Shown here: positions 53,335 to 64,000 of the stretch, in pieces | Numbering within the stretch: the stretch's first letter is position 1 | Layout: the number at the start of each line of letters is the position of its first letter | Program-made: the position numbers and the translations under genes | The notes under the pieces: generated by a model | Told to the model about the DNA's origin: nothing | What the model saw: only the letters and a program-made list of their open reading frames with translations | Databases searched by the model: none | NCBI GenBank assembly: GCA_032358165.1 | Contig: JAALGY010000042.1 | Span: forward strand, 434,001 to 498,000 | From: Diplosphaera chodatii | Lineage: Eukaryota > Chlorophyta > Trebouxiophyceae > Prasiolales > Stichococcaceae | Reading direction: 5' to 3' | DNA length: 64,000 nt

Positions 53335-53605
53335 CATGCGAAGTGCTGTTATGATGAGGAAGTTGCCTGGCACCTCAGTAGGCGATGCACTCAGATCATC
53401 AGGCAGGATCTATGTTGACACTGCAAGATCAAGATCTGTCACCCATCGTCGGAGCCAAGCCGAATGTCCGCGTCTGCACCCTGTCATCGCTTACGGGGCG
53501 TTGACATCCCTCCCTCGCAACAGTTCTTACACAGTATCAGCTTATCAGATCAAGGACGCGATGCCCTTTTCCGCGCAGCTCGCTCCCAGCATTGACCAGC
53601 TGTGC
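53196..53605. promoter_or_regulatory. Head-to-head promoter region of ALG10-A and ALG10-B
   Basis: 410 nt between the inferred starts of two divergent ALG10 paralogues. Part of it (up to 53334) is repeated upstream of the truncated copy A', while the rest is unique within the window. Confidence 0.5.
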
Positions 53606-56600
53606 ATGCATGATGGTAGTAATGCATGCACGACGGCAGCGCCGGTGCCGGCAGCAGCGGGGTCGCACTTCGCAACGGAAATCGCTGTGCGAAAGGAGCA
53701 GCAGTCATCGTTTGCGCAGCGGCATCCCGGTGTGGCGGCGCTTGCTGCGTATGTGCCCGTGGTGGGTGCAGTTGCACACACCTTCAACACCCTGGCGCCA
53801 GAGCAGTATGTGGTGGGTAAACCATATTGAATAGTATCTGCAGTGTTCAATATGCAACCTTCACGCTAGCTGCAGCAGAAGGGGGTCGCAAACATTGCCT
53901 GCGTTGGTTGCATGTCAGGGTGCCGCACACTGCGCCAGGTGCCAGATCGCATGTACTGGCCCCGGGAAAGCTCAGCATCAGTTGCTGGTGCATATGTACC
54001 GCAGAAATGAATGTGATGACATGATGGACTGCAGGACGAGGCGTTCCATGTGCCGCAGACGCAGCTGTGGTGCGCTGGCGACTTTGCGACCTGGGACGAC
54101 CGCATCACGACGTTTCCAAGCAGGCAACCTGCTTTCACGTTTTTATAATGATGCACAAGGTGCTGGTGGTGATCAGAGCGGTTTGCTTGCTTGGCCCGGT
54201 ATGCTCACCGCCCGTGCTCTGGGGTGAACTTTCCAGAACCTGCTGCCGTGCGCCAGCCTGCCAGCTGCAGGCGGTGTTCGGGGTCCGAGGTGTCGAATCT
54301 GGCGCTGAGCCTGAACTACTGAAGTGCTGGTTGCTGCAGGCCTGTATGCGCTCGGCCTGGGGTGGGCGCACCTGAAGCGAGCCGGCAGCGGGCTGCTGGC
54401 ATCGCTCGGCAGCGGCCAGCGGCTCTCCATGGTAGACACGGAGCAGCTGTTCAGGAGCATTCTGTGGTGCAAACCGTCTTGAGCTGGTTGGGCTGAAGAC
54501 GACGCTGTAGTCACTGTACGCGAGGGCATCAAGTTCTCCTGGCAGCGAAGAATGGTGCACGCATACCCTGACCCTGGGTGTGAGTTCTGCAGGGGTCGGC
54601 GTGCAGCACCACAGCGCTGCGGGCGGTGAGCCTGCTGTTCGGCGTGGCGTGCCTGCCGCTGTTCTATGCCCTGCACCGCCAACTGCACCCCTGCAGCGCC
54701 ACCATCGGCAGCAGCCTGGGCATGGTGCGCTGCGCGTGGCATGTGCGGATGTGTACATGTGTCGGAGCCCGGAGCTGGCCACTTGACTTCACCATGGTCA
54801 AAGTGAAGCTGGCCTGAGCTCGAGAAACAGAACGCTCAACAGGCTGCACAGCTGGCATGGTGCCACACGCGCAAGCATGCTGCCAATATATGGTGTCACA
54901 ATCATCGGCATGATGCCTGCAGGCGGCGACGCTGGCGCTGTTCCCGCTGGTGTTCTTCTTCCAATTCCTGTACTACACGGATTTGCCCTGCATCTTCTTT
55001 GTGCTCGCCACACACCTGGTGAGTGCCCTGCCTCAAAACCTCCTCATGCCCAAATACCTGGTGCCACACAGCGTTCTACGATGCAGTCCACCTGAAACTT
55101 ACTAATTTGCAATGCGGCAGGTGCGTGATCCCCATGTTTGTGGTTGTTATACTGCTCCGCTCTATCCAATGCAGGCGGTGCTACGCAGGCATTATGTGCA
55201 GGCGGCGCTGGCGGCAGCCGCAGCAATGGCTGTGCGCCAGAACAGCGCCGTCTGGGCCGCCTTCAGCCTTGGGGTGCGTTCGAATGGCTGCTCACATCGA
55301 AGTGTGATGCGCTTCCTGTGCATGTCCAGCATGCGGCTGCTGCTGGTACTTCCCTGAGACCTGTGCCGGCCCACTCATCTGGCGCACTGCGCTGCAAGTG
55401 GCCATCTCGTAGCGACGCCTGCAGCCAGTTTAAGCACCTTAGCATTGTCGTCTCTGGCATGGTCTCCCACATCAGGCCGACAGTGCCGTCTGCCGCATGC
55501 TGCAGGTGGCAGTGCTGCAAGAGACCGGGCTGTACAGCTTTCACACGGATGCCAGCATCCTGCAGCAGGTCGAGCTTGTGCTGCGCCGCTGTTGGCAGGT
55601 GAGGCTGCATGCGCTGGTGCTTCCCCAACCCAGCTGCTGCTGCTGCAGCTGCTCTCCCCTGTCACATGCATCAGTCTGAGTGCAGCCTGGCTCGCACTGT
55701 TGGACTTACTGCGTACCCTGATGGCCCTCTGAAGGTGACGAAAAAAGATGATTGACGCTGTCGCATGCAGGACCGAGGGAGGCTGGTCAAGCAGCTGGGG
55801 CCGCTGGCTCTGATACCAGCCGGCTTCGTGGTGTTCGTGGTGCTCAACGGCGGCGTCGTCATCGGCGACCGCCGCATGCACGCGCCAGTGGTGCACCTGC
55901 CCCAGCTGCTCTACTTCCTGCTGTTTGCCGCCTCCGCGCTGGCTCCCGCGGCCCTGAGCCTGGACAGGTGCAGTAAGCAGACATGTTTCAAGGCGTCAAG
56001 ACCCTGGCCTTGCCAGCTTGGTGCTCAGCTTACGATGAAGCGCTGCTGACGCCATGCTGGTGCATCCCTGCAGCGCTCGTCCACTCTCATGCAAGCTGAG
56101 TCAGCGGCGCCCACGCCCAAGTGTGTGAATGCGGTTGGTTGGCGACCGCGCAGGTGGAGAATGATGTGGAAGCAGTGGAAGGCGCACCCACTTCCGGCGG
56201 CTGGTCTGCTGACGGCCAGCGCTGCAGTGGCGGCCGTGGCCATTTGCTGCTGTACCTATGTCCACCCGTATCTGGTCAATGACGAGTCCCACAGGTGTGC
56301 TGCAGTACCGTGGCTGTGATGTCAGCCACATACTGCCGTCTGATGACAGTTTTGAGTGGACCTGATGCCATTTGTGGGTGTGGTAGTGGCAAGCTTGGAC
56401 CCAGACCTGCTGGCTATGGTGGCTGCGCCGGCCATTCGTGATCACCAGTGACCAGAGTGACACGCAGGAACATGTTTTGTCCACAGGAGCCCCGACTCTT
56501 GTCGTTCAGGGTGCTCGCCCTCTTGCCTTCACATCAACATTTCCGCCGTGCTGCAGGTACTACCGCAGCTACCTGGTGAAGGCGCTGCTGGTGAGCTCGA

Positions 56601-57162
56601 AGACCGCACGGTGGCTGCTGCTGCCGGCGTACCTGGGCAGCGGCGCGGCGCTATGGGGACTGCTGCATGGTGCGCAGCCAGCGCTGTGGGTCCTGGGCTA
56701 TGCCGCCTGCACCGCTGCTGTGCTGGTGCCCGCCAAGATGATCGAGTTCAAGTGTGCTGGGCTGCCCTGGCTTCGCCTGTTTGCAATGGCATGCACATGG
56801 TGTTTGCTGTTGGCGGTTGTTGGGCGGCATGCCCGGCATTCATCAGTCCTTTCCGCCTGCATCGATGGGGTTGCCTGTAAGGATGGACATACGACGGAGG
56901 GTTGATGTAATGCATGCACGGACGAAGACTGCAAGCGTCCTGCTTCCAGGAGGTCTGGTGCTGACAGCATTGTGAGGTGGTGCCCTGCAGATACTTCATG
57001 GTACCATTCCTGCTGCTGGCGCTGCACATGCGGCCGATGAGGACCAGGCAGCTGGCGCTGACGGCCATGGGCTATGCCGCGATCAATGCCGTCACCATCT
57101 ACATGTTTCTGTGTCGGTCGTTCGTGGAGAAGGACGGCCACCTGACCCGCCTCATGTGGTGA
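53606..57162 (+). CDS. ALG10: ALG10-like glucosyltransferase, diverged paralogue B
   Basis: Exons: 53606-53812, 54035-54119, 54340-54431, 54593-54724, 54923-55018, 55175-55273, 55506-55598, 55771-55967, 56154-56294, 56557-56751, 56991-57162 (502 aa). Motifs: QYVDEAFHVPQTQLWC (Asp-Glu at 70-71), WDDRITTFP, LYALGLGWAHL, LRAVSLLFGVACLPLF, PLVFFFQFLYYTD, RQNSAVWAAFSLG, VLNGGVVIGD (about 292-301), YLVNDESHRYYRSYLVK, LLLPAYLGSGAAL and FMVPFLLLALHM, ending RLMW. The canonical DNRHYTFY is changed to DESHRYYRSY. Intron 2 has a GC dinucleotide at its donor (54120) with A instead of G at the last exon base, unlike B'. The exon 10 end is also AA|GT where B' has AG|GT. An in-frame ATG further upstream (53561) is an alternative start. 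All exons close in phase, and eleven membrane-rich exons give a full-length protein. Confidence 0.88.
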
Positions 57163-57802
57163 AGGCGCCCACATCGCCCACGGCGGATCAGGCGTGAAAG
57201 GGCTGCAGCAGCGGATGCAGGCAGAGCGTGATTCTCGAGCCAGGTAGACAGCTGCAGATGGTTTGTAGGTAAACATGGTCACGTCGCCTACTGCTCAGGA
57301 TTGGACTGAGCCACAGGTGCAGGTTGAGGTTCCAACGCATGCAGTGCTGTGCACGGCCTGTATCTGGTTTTGTTTAGGGTTTGAGAGTGTGCGATCTGTC
57401 TGGTGGAGCAGATCTGCTTATGCCGGCAAGAAATGTGCCGAAGGGCTGCTGCTGCTGCAACGCTGGCTGAGTTTGAAGTTTACAGCCGCGATTGCAGCCG
57501 TGCTGAGGTTTCAGTGCCTTCCTGCTGATGCTTCACATATATGACACTGCCTTCGTGCAAGTCACCAGCAGGAATGGGTCAGATCTGTCTTGTGGCATGG
57601 CGATTGGCGATGTTGACTTGTTGCTATAGCTTGCTCATGTTGGCGTGTTGCATGCACATGTTATATGTAACAATCTGCTGGTTTCACTCGGTCAGTTGTA
57701 TTGTCATGCACGGACTTTGGTCCATACGAAGTGCTGCCAAAGCAGTTCCCATTGCCGCCAGTGGCTTTATCGGCGGCGGCCTTCGTGACAGCCTTTGGGA
57801 TT
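53613..57802 (+). repeat. Left arm of a large inverted repeat (ALG10-B)
   Basis: Reverse-complementary to 59796-64000. Carries the whole ALG10-B gene and about 640 nt of 3' flank. Exon lengths are identical in both arms; introns differ by 0-8 nt. The right arm is cut by the window edge, so the true outer limit is not visible. Confidence 0.92.
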
Positions 57803-58381
57803 TAGGTCTACACATCTGTGAGCAAGTATTAGCATCCATTGTTGGCAGTCCGGACCCTTCAGTCTACCTGTCGGTCTTCCGCAATTCGTTGATGAGTGCA
57901 TGGCCTGATCCACCTCCAAAGCCTCCTGCCTGGACAGAGAGGTGTCGTGCTTCAGTCGCCGCCTCCGCCGCCGCAGCCACCGCCACAGCCGCCCCCACAC
58001 CCGCCGCCGTCGCCGCCTCCATCCCCGCCGCCAGCATCGCCGCTGGATGCAAAGCCAGTAGCAAAGCCGCCAGTGAACCAGTTGCCATCAGGCTTCTCGC
58101 CCGCAGCCTCCTTGGCCTTGTACTCTTTGACCCTGCAGAAGCAACAGACGCTGTAGCATCCATCGGTGGCTCGCTACGCTACCTTCTGGTCGTCCTGATC
58201 ATATTCACCCTGACAGTCAGGGAGGCTCATGTGATGTGCACATCAGATATGTCGCTGCATACAGGCATGACTACCGTGATACACATTGCTCCAGGATCTG
58301 CATGCGTGAGCACTGCTGTGCGTCGTGAACGCACCCGTCCATGCCATTGAGCACTCTGCGCACAAGCAGCACCAGCAGCAC
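57163..58381. other. 3' flank of ALG10-B and unique spacer segment
   Basis: Up to 57802 this is mirrored in the right arm. 57803-58418 is unique within the window, very GC-rich, and contains the proline-codon run noted separately. A TGTAA at about 57664 is mirrored near 59927. No complete gene recognised. Confidence 0.55.
57957..58050 (+). other. Proline-rich coding-like low-complexity run
   Basis: On the plus strand one frame reads repeated Pro-Pro-Pro-X units (X is Gln, His or Ser), followed by ASPLDAKPVAKPPVNQ. This resembles the hydroxyproline-rich spacer of algal cell-wall glycoproteins. The open frame begins without an ATG and ends at 58156; it could be one exon of a fragment, or simple CCG/CCA repeat expansion. 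Confidence 0.35.
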
Positions 58382-59659
58382 CAGCACGATGGGCAGCAGG
58401 ATGACAGCGGCGATAATGTCCGTGTAGAACAGAAACTGCAGGAAGAACAGCGGTGGCAGCAGGGCGCATGTGATTGCCTGTATCAGCACCAGTGTCCTTG
58501 TGCAACAAATGGTGGCATGCACGGCTGCAGTGCTCCTTCAGCATGCATGCCTGCACGCAACCTGTTCGTGCTATACATCACATGCTGGACAATCTGCAGA
58601 GAGTAAAGCACAGCTGCTCTCTGAAGTGAGCACCAGCCGAAGGCAGGAGAGACGTGCGCATTGTCATAATCTGCATCCGACTCAATCCGCTTCCAACTGT
58701 CCCTCACGAATGTAGTCAGGCATCCTCTCGGTGAACCTGACCTTGAACCAAATGGTGCACACTGCTGTGGAGTATGGTACGAGAACGGGTGCAAGCAGAT
58801 GACAGCTTACCACTGCAAGGCTGTTGGCTGTACTTGTGTCTGCATGCAGCTCTCGGTGGACGGCATAGAAGAGCGGTAGGCAGGCGGCACCAAACAGCAG
58901 GTTCACCATCCGCAGCGCCGCAATCCCGCAGGCCGCAGCCTGCAGAGACACATGCACAAGAACATTCGCATGACAATGCACACCTCCTCCAAGTTCTGAG
59001 CCGGTGAGCCCCATTGTGGGGCTTGTACAGTACATCAAGAACATTCAACCTGGTGCAGCAATACGTAGTGATCAGCAGGCGTGATGTTGAGAGCAGACCA
59101 TGGGCAGAGGCGGTGTGCCGGCAAGGATGGCGGCTGCCCAGCTGATGGAGCGCAGTGCCAGCGCCCAGCACACGCCCACGATGTAGACACCGGGGAAGGT
59201 GGTGATCATGGGGTCGTACTCGAGGTTGCCTGTGCAGAAGCGCTGCGTCTGGCGGACATGAAACACCTCATCCTGCAGCCGCATGCGTGCGGGAGGTGTG
59301 GTGGAGAGCATCCCGGCAATGGACTGTGTCGTTGGGTACTGTCAGGGGTTCATGCATGATACGTGACCATGTGGCATCTCCTGGTAGGTGCCACATGAAC
59401 GAAAGGGCTGCTGAGGTCGGCAGTTGGGGAGATGCAGCAACACCCAACTTACCACATAGTCCTCCGGGCAATGCTGCTGAAACAGCAAGGCGATGGCCGC
59501 TGTGATCGCCAGCCAGGCCAGCGCAGCACCAGCTGAGCACTTGCAGCCACAGCGTTTCCGCTTGATGCTGATGGCGCTCTTCTCACACGCCTGTAGATGG
59601 ACGCATGCAACGACATTCCCTCTTTCGATGCCCGACAGTGGCTGACTGTCGATAGCCAT
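58382..59659 (-). pseudogene. Truncated copy of ALG10-A (A'), exons 1-5 only
   Basis: Complement of exon-equivalents 59659-59453, 59272-59099, 58939-58811 and 58477-58382, with the same lengths as in A (207, 174, 129, 96). Sequence is nearly identical to A from the start codon through exon 4. In exon 5 the match stops after LQFLFYT; what follows (DIIAAVILLPIVL) is different but still hydrophobic and open. Exons 6-11 are absent: lower coordinates lead into the unique GC-rich spacer and then into the 3' flank of ALG10-B. The copy therefore lacks the NGG-IGD loop and the C-terminal half and cannot make a normal enzyme. Its promoter flank up to 59795 is retained, so it could still be transcribed into a 5' fragment. 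Confidence 0.85.
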
Positions 59660-59795
59660 CAACACTACCGTCAGTTGACGGGGAAATCAGCCTCACTCAC
59701 CAGTCGTTTGCTGGTGGTCTGTTTCCAAACCTACTGGGTGTGCTTTGATCGAAGCTGTAACGAGTCCGATGAGGCAACCAGGCCCCACAGGAGGC
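58419..59795 (+). repeat. Direct repeat, copy A'
   Basis: Same-orientation copy of 51965-53334. It ends at 59795 and the right arm of the inverted repeat begins at the next base, so the seam between the two duplicated blocks is abrupt. Confidence 0.85.
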
Positions 59796-60442
59796 AATCC
59801 CAAAGGCTGTCACGAAGGCCGCCGCCGATAAAGCCACTGGCGGCAATGGGAACTGCTTTGGCAGCACTTCGTATGGACCAAAGTCCGTGCATGACAATAC
59901 AACTGACCGTTGAAACCAGCAGATTGTTACATATAACATGTGCATGCAACACGCCAACATGAGCAAGCTATGGCAACAAGTCAACATCGCCAATCACCAT
60001 GCCACAAGACAGATCTGACCCATTCCTGCTGGTGATCTGCACGAAGGCAGTGTCATATTGTGAAGCATCAGCAGGAAGGCACTGAAACTCAGCACGGCTG
60101 CAATCGCGGCTGTAAACTTCCAACCCAGCCAGCGTTGCAGCAGCAGCAGCCCCTTCGGCACATTTCTTGCCGGCATAAGCAGATCTGCTCCACCAGACAG
60201 ATCGCGCACTCTCAAACCCTAAACAAAACCATATACAGGCCGTGCACAGCACTGCATGCATTGGCACCTCAACCCTGAACCTGCACTTGTGGCTCAATCC
60301 GATCCTGAGCAGTCGGTGTGACCGTGTCTACCTACAAACCATCCGCAGCTGTATGTCTACCTGGCCTCCAGAATCACGCTCTGCCTGCATCCGCTGCTGC
60401 AGCCCTTGCACCTCTGATCCGCTGCGGGCGATGTGGGCGCCT
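59660..60442. other. Region between A' and ALG10-B'
   Basis: 59660-59795 is the upstream flank copied from A; 59796-60442 is the mirrored 3' flank of ALG10-B. No separate gene is seen. Confidence 0.6.
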
Positions 60443-63400
60443 TCACCATATGAGGCGGGTCAGGTGGCCGTCCTTCTCCACAAACGACCGGCACAGAAAC
60501 ATGTAGATGGTGACGGCGTTGATCGCGGCATAGCCCATGGCCGTTAGTGCCAGCTGCCTGGTCCTCATCGGCCGCATGTGCAGCGCCAGCAGCAGGAATG
60601 GTACCATGAAGTATCTGCAGGGCACCACCTCACAATGCTGTCAGCACCAGACCTCCTGGAAGCAGGACGCTTGCAGTCTTCGTCCGTGCATGCATTACGT
60701 TAACCCTTATGTGTCCATCCTTACAGGCAACCTCATCAATGCAGGCGGAAACTGATGAATGCCGGGCATGCCGCCCAACAACCGCCAACAGCAAACACCA
60801 TGTGCATTGCCATTGCAAACAGGCGAAGCCAGTGCAGCCCAGCACACCTGAACTCGAGCATCTTGGCGGGCACCAGCACGGCAGCGGTGCAGGCGGCATA
60901 GCCCAGGACCCACAGCGCTGGCTGCGCGCCATGCAGCAGTCCCCACAGCGTCGCGCCGCTGCCCAGGTACGCCGGCAGCAGCAGCCACCGTGCGGTCTTC
61001 GAGCTCACCAGCAGCGCCTTCACCAGGTAGCTGCGGTAGTACCTGCAGCACGGCGGAACATGTTAACATGAAGGCAAGGCTGCAAGCACCCTGACGACAA
61101 GACTTGAGGCCTGTGTGGACAGAGTATGTCCTGCGTGACAATTTGGTGACTTTGGTCACAAATGAGCGGCGCAGCCACAACAGGCAGCAGGTCTGGGTTC
61201 AGCCTTGCTGCCAGCACACCCACAGATGGCATCAGGTCCACTCGAAACCATATTGCTTGTCGTTAACCAGCAGTATGTGGCTGACATCACAGCCATGTTA
61301 CTGCAGCACACCTGTGGGACTCGTCATTGACCAGATACGGGTGGATATAGGTACAGCAGCAAATGGCCACGGCCGCCACTGCAGCGCTGGCCGTCAGCAG
61401 ACCAGCCGCCGGAAGTGGGTGCGCCTTCCACTGCTTCCACATCATTCTCCACCTGCGCGGTCGCCAACCAACCGCATTCACACACTTGGGCATGGCCCCG
61501 CTGACTCAGTTTGCATGAGAGTGGACGAGCGCTGCAGGGATGCACCAGCATGGCATCAGCAGCGCTTCATTGTAAGCTGAGCACCAAGCTGGCAAGACCC
61601 ACGATCTGGATGCCCTGAAACAAATATGCTTTCTGCACCTGTCCAGGCTCAGGGCCGCAGGAGCCAGCGCGGAGGCAGCAAACAGCAGGAAGTAGAGCAG
61701 CTGGGGCAGGTGCATCACTGGCGCGTGCATGTGGCGGTCGCCGATGACAACGCCGCCGTTGAGCACCACGAAAACCACGAAGCCGGCGGGAACCAGAGCC
61801 AGCGGCCCCAGCTGCTTGACCAGCCTCACTCGGTCCTGCATGCGACAGCGTCAATCATGTTCTCTCATCGCCTTCAGAGGGCCGTCAGGGTACGCAGTAG
61901 TTCCAACAGTGTCAGCAAGGCTGCATTCAGACTGATGCTTGTCACAGGGGAGAGCAGATGCAGCAGCAGCTGGCTTGGGGAAGCACCAGCGCATGCAGCC
62001 TCACCTGCCAACAGCGGCGCAGCACAAGCTCGACCTGCTGCAGGATGCTGGCATCCGTGTGAAAGCTGTACAGCCCGGTCTCTTGCAGCACTGCCACCTG
62101 CAGCATGCGGCAGACGGCACTGTCGGCCTAATGTGGGAGACCATGCCAGAGACGACAATGCTAAGGTGCTTAAACTGGCTGCAGGCGTCGGCACGGGATG
62201 GCCACTTGCAGCGCAGTGCTCCAGATGAGTGGGCTGGCACAGGTCTCAGGGAAGTACCAGCAGCAGCCGCATGCTGGACATGCACAGGAAGCGCATCACA
62301 CTTCGATGTGAGCAGCCATTCGAACGCACCCCAAGGCTGAAGGCGGCCCAGACGGCGCTGTTCTGGCGCACAGCCATTGCTGCGGCTGCCGCCAGCGCCG
62401 CCTGCACATACTGCCTCCGTAGCACCGCCTGCATTGGATAGAGCGGGGCAATATAACAACCACAAACGTGGGGATCACGCACCTGCCGCATTGCAAGAAA
62501 GTGTGTTGCAGGTGGACTGCATCGTGGAACGCTGCGTGGCACCAGGTATTTGGGCATGCGGGGATGATCAGGCAAGGCCACCCACCAGGTGTGTGGCGAG
62601 CACAAAGAAGATGCAGGGCAAATCCGTGTAGTACAGGAACTGGAAGAAGAACACCAGCGGGAACAGCGCCAGCGTCGCCGCCTGCAGGCATCATGCCAAC
62701 ATATTGTGACACCACTTGTTGGCAGCATGCTTGCGCGTGTGGCACCATGCCAGCTGTGCAGCCTGTTGAGCGTTCTTTTTCTTGAGCTCAGGCCAGCTTC
62801 GCTTTGACCATGGTGAAGTCAAGTGGCCAGCTCCAGGCTCCGACACATGTACACATCCGCACATGCTACGCGCAGCGCACCATGCCCAGACTGCTGCCGA
62901 CGGTGGTGCTGCAGGGGTGCAGCCGGCGGTGCAGGGCGTAGAACAGCGGCAGGCACGCCACGCCGAACAGCAGGCTCACCGCCCGCAGCGCTGTGGTGCT
63001 GCACGCCGAACCCTGCAGAACTCACACCCAGGGTCAGGGTATGCGTGCACCATGCTTCGCTGCCAGGCAGAACTTGATGCCCTCGCGTACAGTGACTACA
63101 GCGTCGTCTTCAGCCCAACCAGCTCAAGATGGTTTGCACCACAAAAAACTCCTGAACAGCTGCTCCGTGTCTACCATGGAGAGCCGCTGGCCGCTGCCGA
63201 GCGAAGCCAGCAGCCCGCTGCCGGCTCGCTTCAGGTGCGCCCACCCCAGGCCGAGCGCATACAGGCCTGCAGCAACCAGCACTGCAGTAGTTTAGGCTCA
63301 GCGCCAGATTCGACACCTCGGACCCCGAACACCGACTGCAGCTGGCAGGCTGGCGCATGGCAGCAGGTTCCGGAAAGTTCCCCCAGCGCACGGGCGGAGA

Positions 63401-64000
63401 GCATACCAGGGCCAAGCAAGCACACCGCTCTGATCACCACCAGCACCTTGGGCATCACATTAGAAACGGACAGCAGGTTGCCTGCCTGGAAATGTCGTGA
63501 TGCGGTCGTCCCAGGTCGCAAAGTCGCCAGCGCACCACAGCTGCGTCTGCGGCACATGGAACGCCTCGTCCTGCACAGCAGCAGGTCCACATGTCATCGC
63601 ATTCATTTCTGCGGTACATATGCACCAGCAACTGATGCTGAGCTTTCCCGGGGCCAGTACATGCGATCTGGCACCTGGCGCAGTGTGCGGCACCCTGACA
63701 TGCAACCAACGCAGGCAATGTTTGCGACCCCCTTCTGCTGCAGCTAGCGTAGATGCTGCATGTTGAACACTTTAGATATTAATCCATGTGGTCTACCCAC
63801 CACATACTGCTCTGGCGCCAGGGTGTTGAAGGTGTGTGCAACTGCACCCACCACGGGCACATACGCAGCAAGCGCCGCCACACCGGGATGCCGCTGCGCA
63901 AACGATGACTGCTGCTCCTTTCGCACAGCGATGTCCGTTGCGAAGTGCGACCCCGCTGCTGCCGGCACCGGCGCTGCCGTCGTGCATGCATTACTACCAT
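59796..64000 (-). repeat. Right arm of the large inverted repeat (ALG10-B')
   Basis: Reverse complement of 53613-57802, with scattered substitutions and small indels concentrated in introns. It continues past the window edge. Confidence 0.92.
60443..64000 (-). CDS. ALG10: ALG10-like glucosyltransferase, inverted copy B' (5' end cut by window edge)
   Basis: Complement of exons 64000(partial)-63801, 63570-63486, 63266-63175, 63012-62881, 62681-62586, 62428-62330, 62097-62005, 61835-61639, 61452-61312, 61042-60848, 60614-60443. Every visible exon has the same length as in B; by comparison the start codon lies 7 nt beyond the window, predicting a 502-aa protein. Motifs: QYVDEAFHVPQTQLWC, WDDRITTFPG, VLNGGVVIGD and RLIW at the end. 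Differences from B include ITTFPG kept where B has ITTFPS, LEFRYF where B has IEFKYF, and the last residues RLIW versus RLMW. Intron 2 has a clean CAG|GC donor (GC at 63484-63485). No stop or frameshift is present, so both copies look functional, or they are two alleles placed side by side. Confidence 0.9.

Noticed and set aside
54580..54786. Bacterial-type small genes suggested by many GTG-start frames
   Set aside because: These are shadows of spliced eukaryotic exons; exon boundaries with GT/GC..AG and phase continuity are consistent throughout the window.
53606..64000. B and B' as a tandem (direct) duplication
   Set aside because: The coding strands are opposite and the 3' flanks face each other, so the repeat is inverted.

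Overview
The window is nuclear DNA of a GC-rich, intron-dense green alga (Chlorophyta; Chlorella/Coccomyxa-like or Chlorophyceae). I base this on about 18 spliced genes with short exons (40-260 nt) and GT..TGCAG introns, plant-type chloroplast proteins (LIL3, plastid ribosomal L11), a plant-type SnRK2-like kinase, and TGTAA poly(A)-like signals behind several genes. No prokaryotic organisation is visible. All exon models were joined by hand from reading frame, splice sites and family conservation. In each multi-exon model every phase closes. Exon 1 of the first gene, the 3' part of the kinase gene and a few starts are less certain.

Layout: 0.9-4.0 kb (+) PLP enzyme of the aluminium-resistance/methionine gamma-lyase-like family; 4.8-9.6 kb (+) N-myristoylatable SnRK2-like kinase; 10.5-13.9 kb (-) serine carboxypeptidase; 14.2-15.4 kb (+) TAF9; 16.9-19.4 kb (+) secreted protein of unknown function; 20.1-22.9 kb (-) a canonical ALG10; 23.7-24.2 kb (+) small Cys-rich protein; 24.6-24.9 kb (-) SEC61 beta; 25.7-29.7 kb (+) SRP54; 30.3-32.9 kb (-) AIM6-like secreted phosphodiesterase-fold protein; 33.8-35.3 kb (-) LIL3; 36.0-37.2 kb (+) DUF4864-like plastid protein; 37.8-40.2 kb (-) type I membrane protein of unknown function; 40.6-43.6 kb (+) PP2C phosphatase; 44.4-46.2 kb (+) plastid L11; 46.6-47.6 kb (-) CHCHD2/MIX17-like twin CX9C protein; 48.5-49.3 kb (+) mitochondrial ATP synthase epsilon; 49.9-64 kb an ALG10 gene cluster.

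The most unusual part is the ALG10 family. ALG10 adds the last glucose to the dolichol-linked N-glycan precursor and is normally a single-copy gene. Here there are three diverged paralogues: canonical at 20 kb, A at 50-53 kb, and B at 53.6-57.2 kb. A near-identical inverted copy of B (B') lies at 60.4-64 kb, and a truncated copy of A (A') sits between B and B'. B and B' lie in a roughly 4.2 kb inverted repeat with a 2.0 kb spacer, whose right arm runs off the window. All 11 exon lengths of B are preserved in B', as far as the window shows, so both look intact.

Several neighbouring genes are head-to-head and share a cell compartment: SEC61 beta/SRP54 (ER targeting), CHCHD2-like/ATP synthase epsilon (mitochondrion), LIL3/DUF4864-like (plastid), and ALG10-A/ALG10-B. 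About 7 of roughly 140 inferred introns appear to use GC rather than GT donors, an unusually high share.
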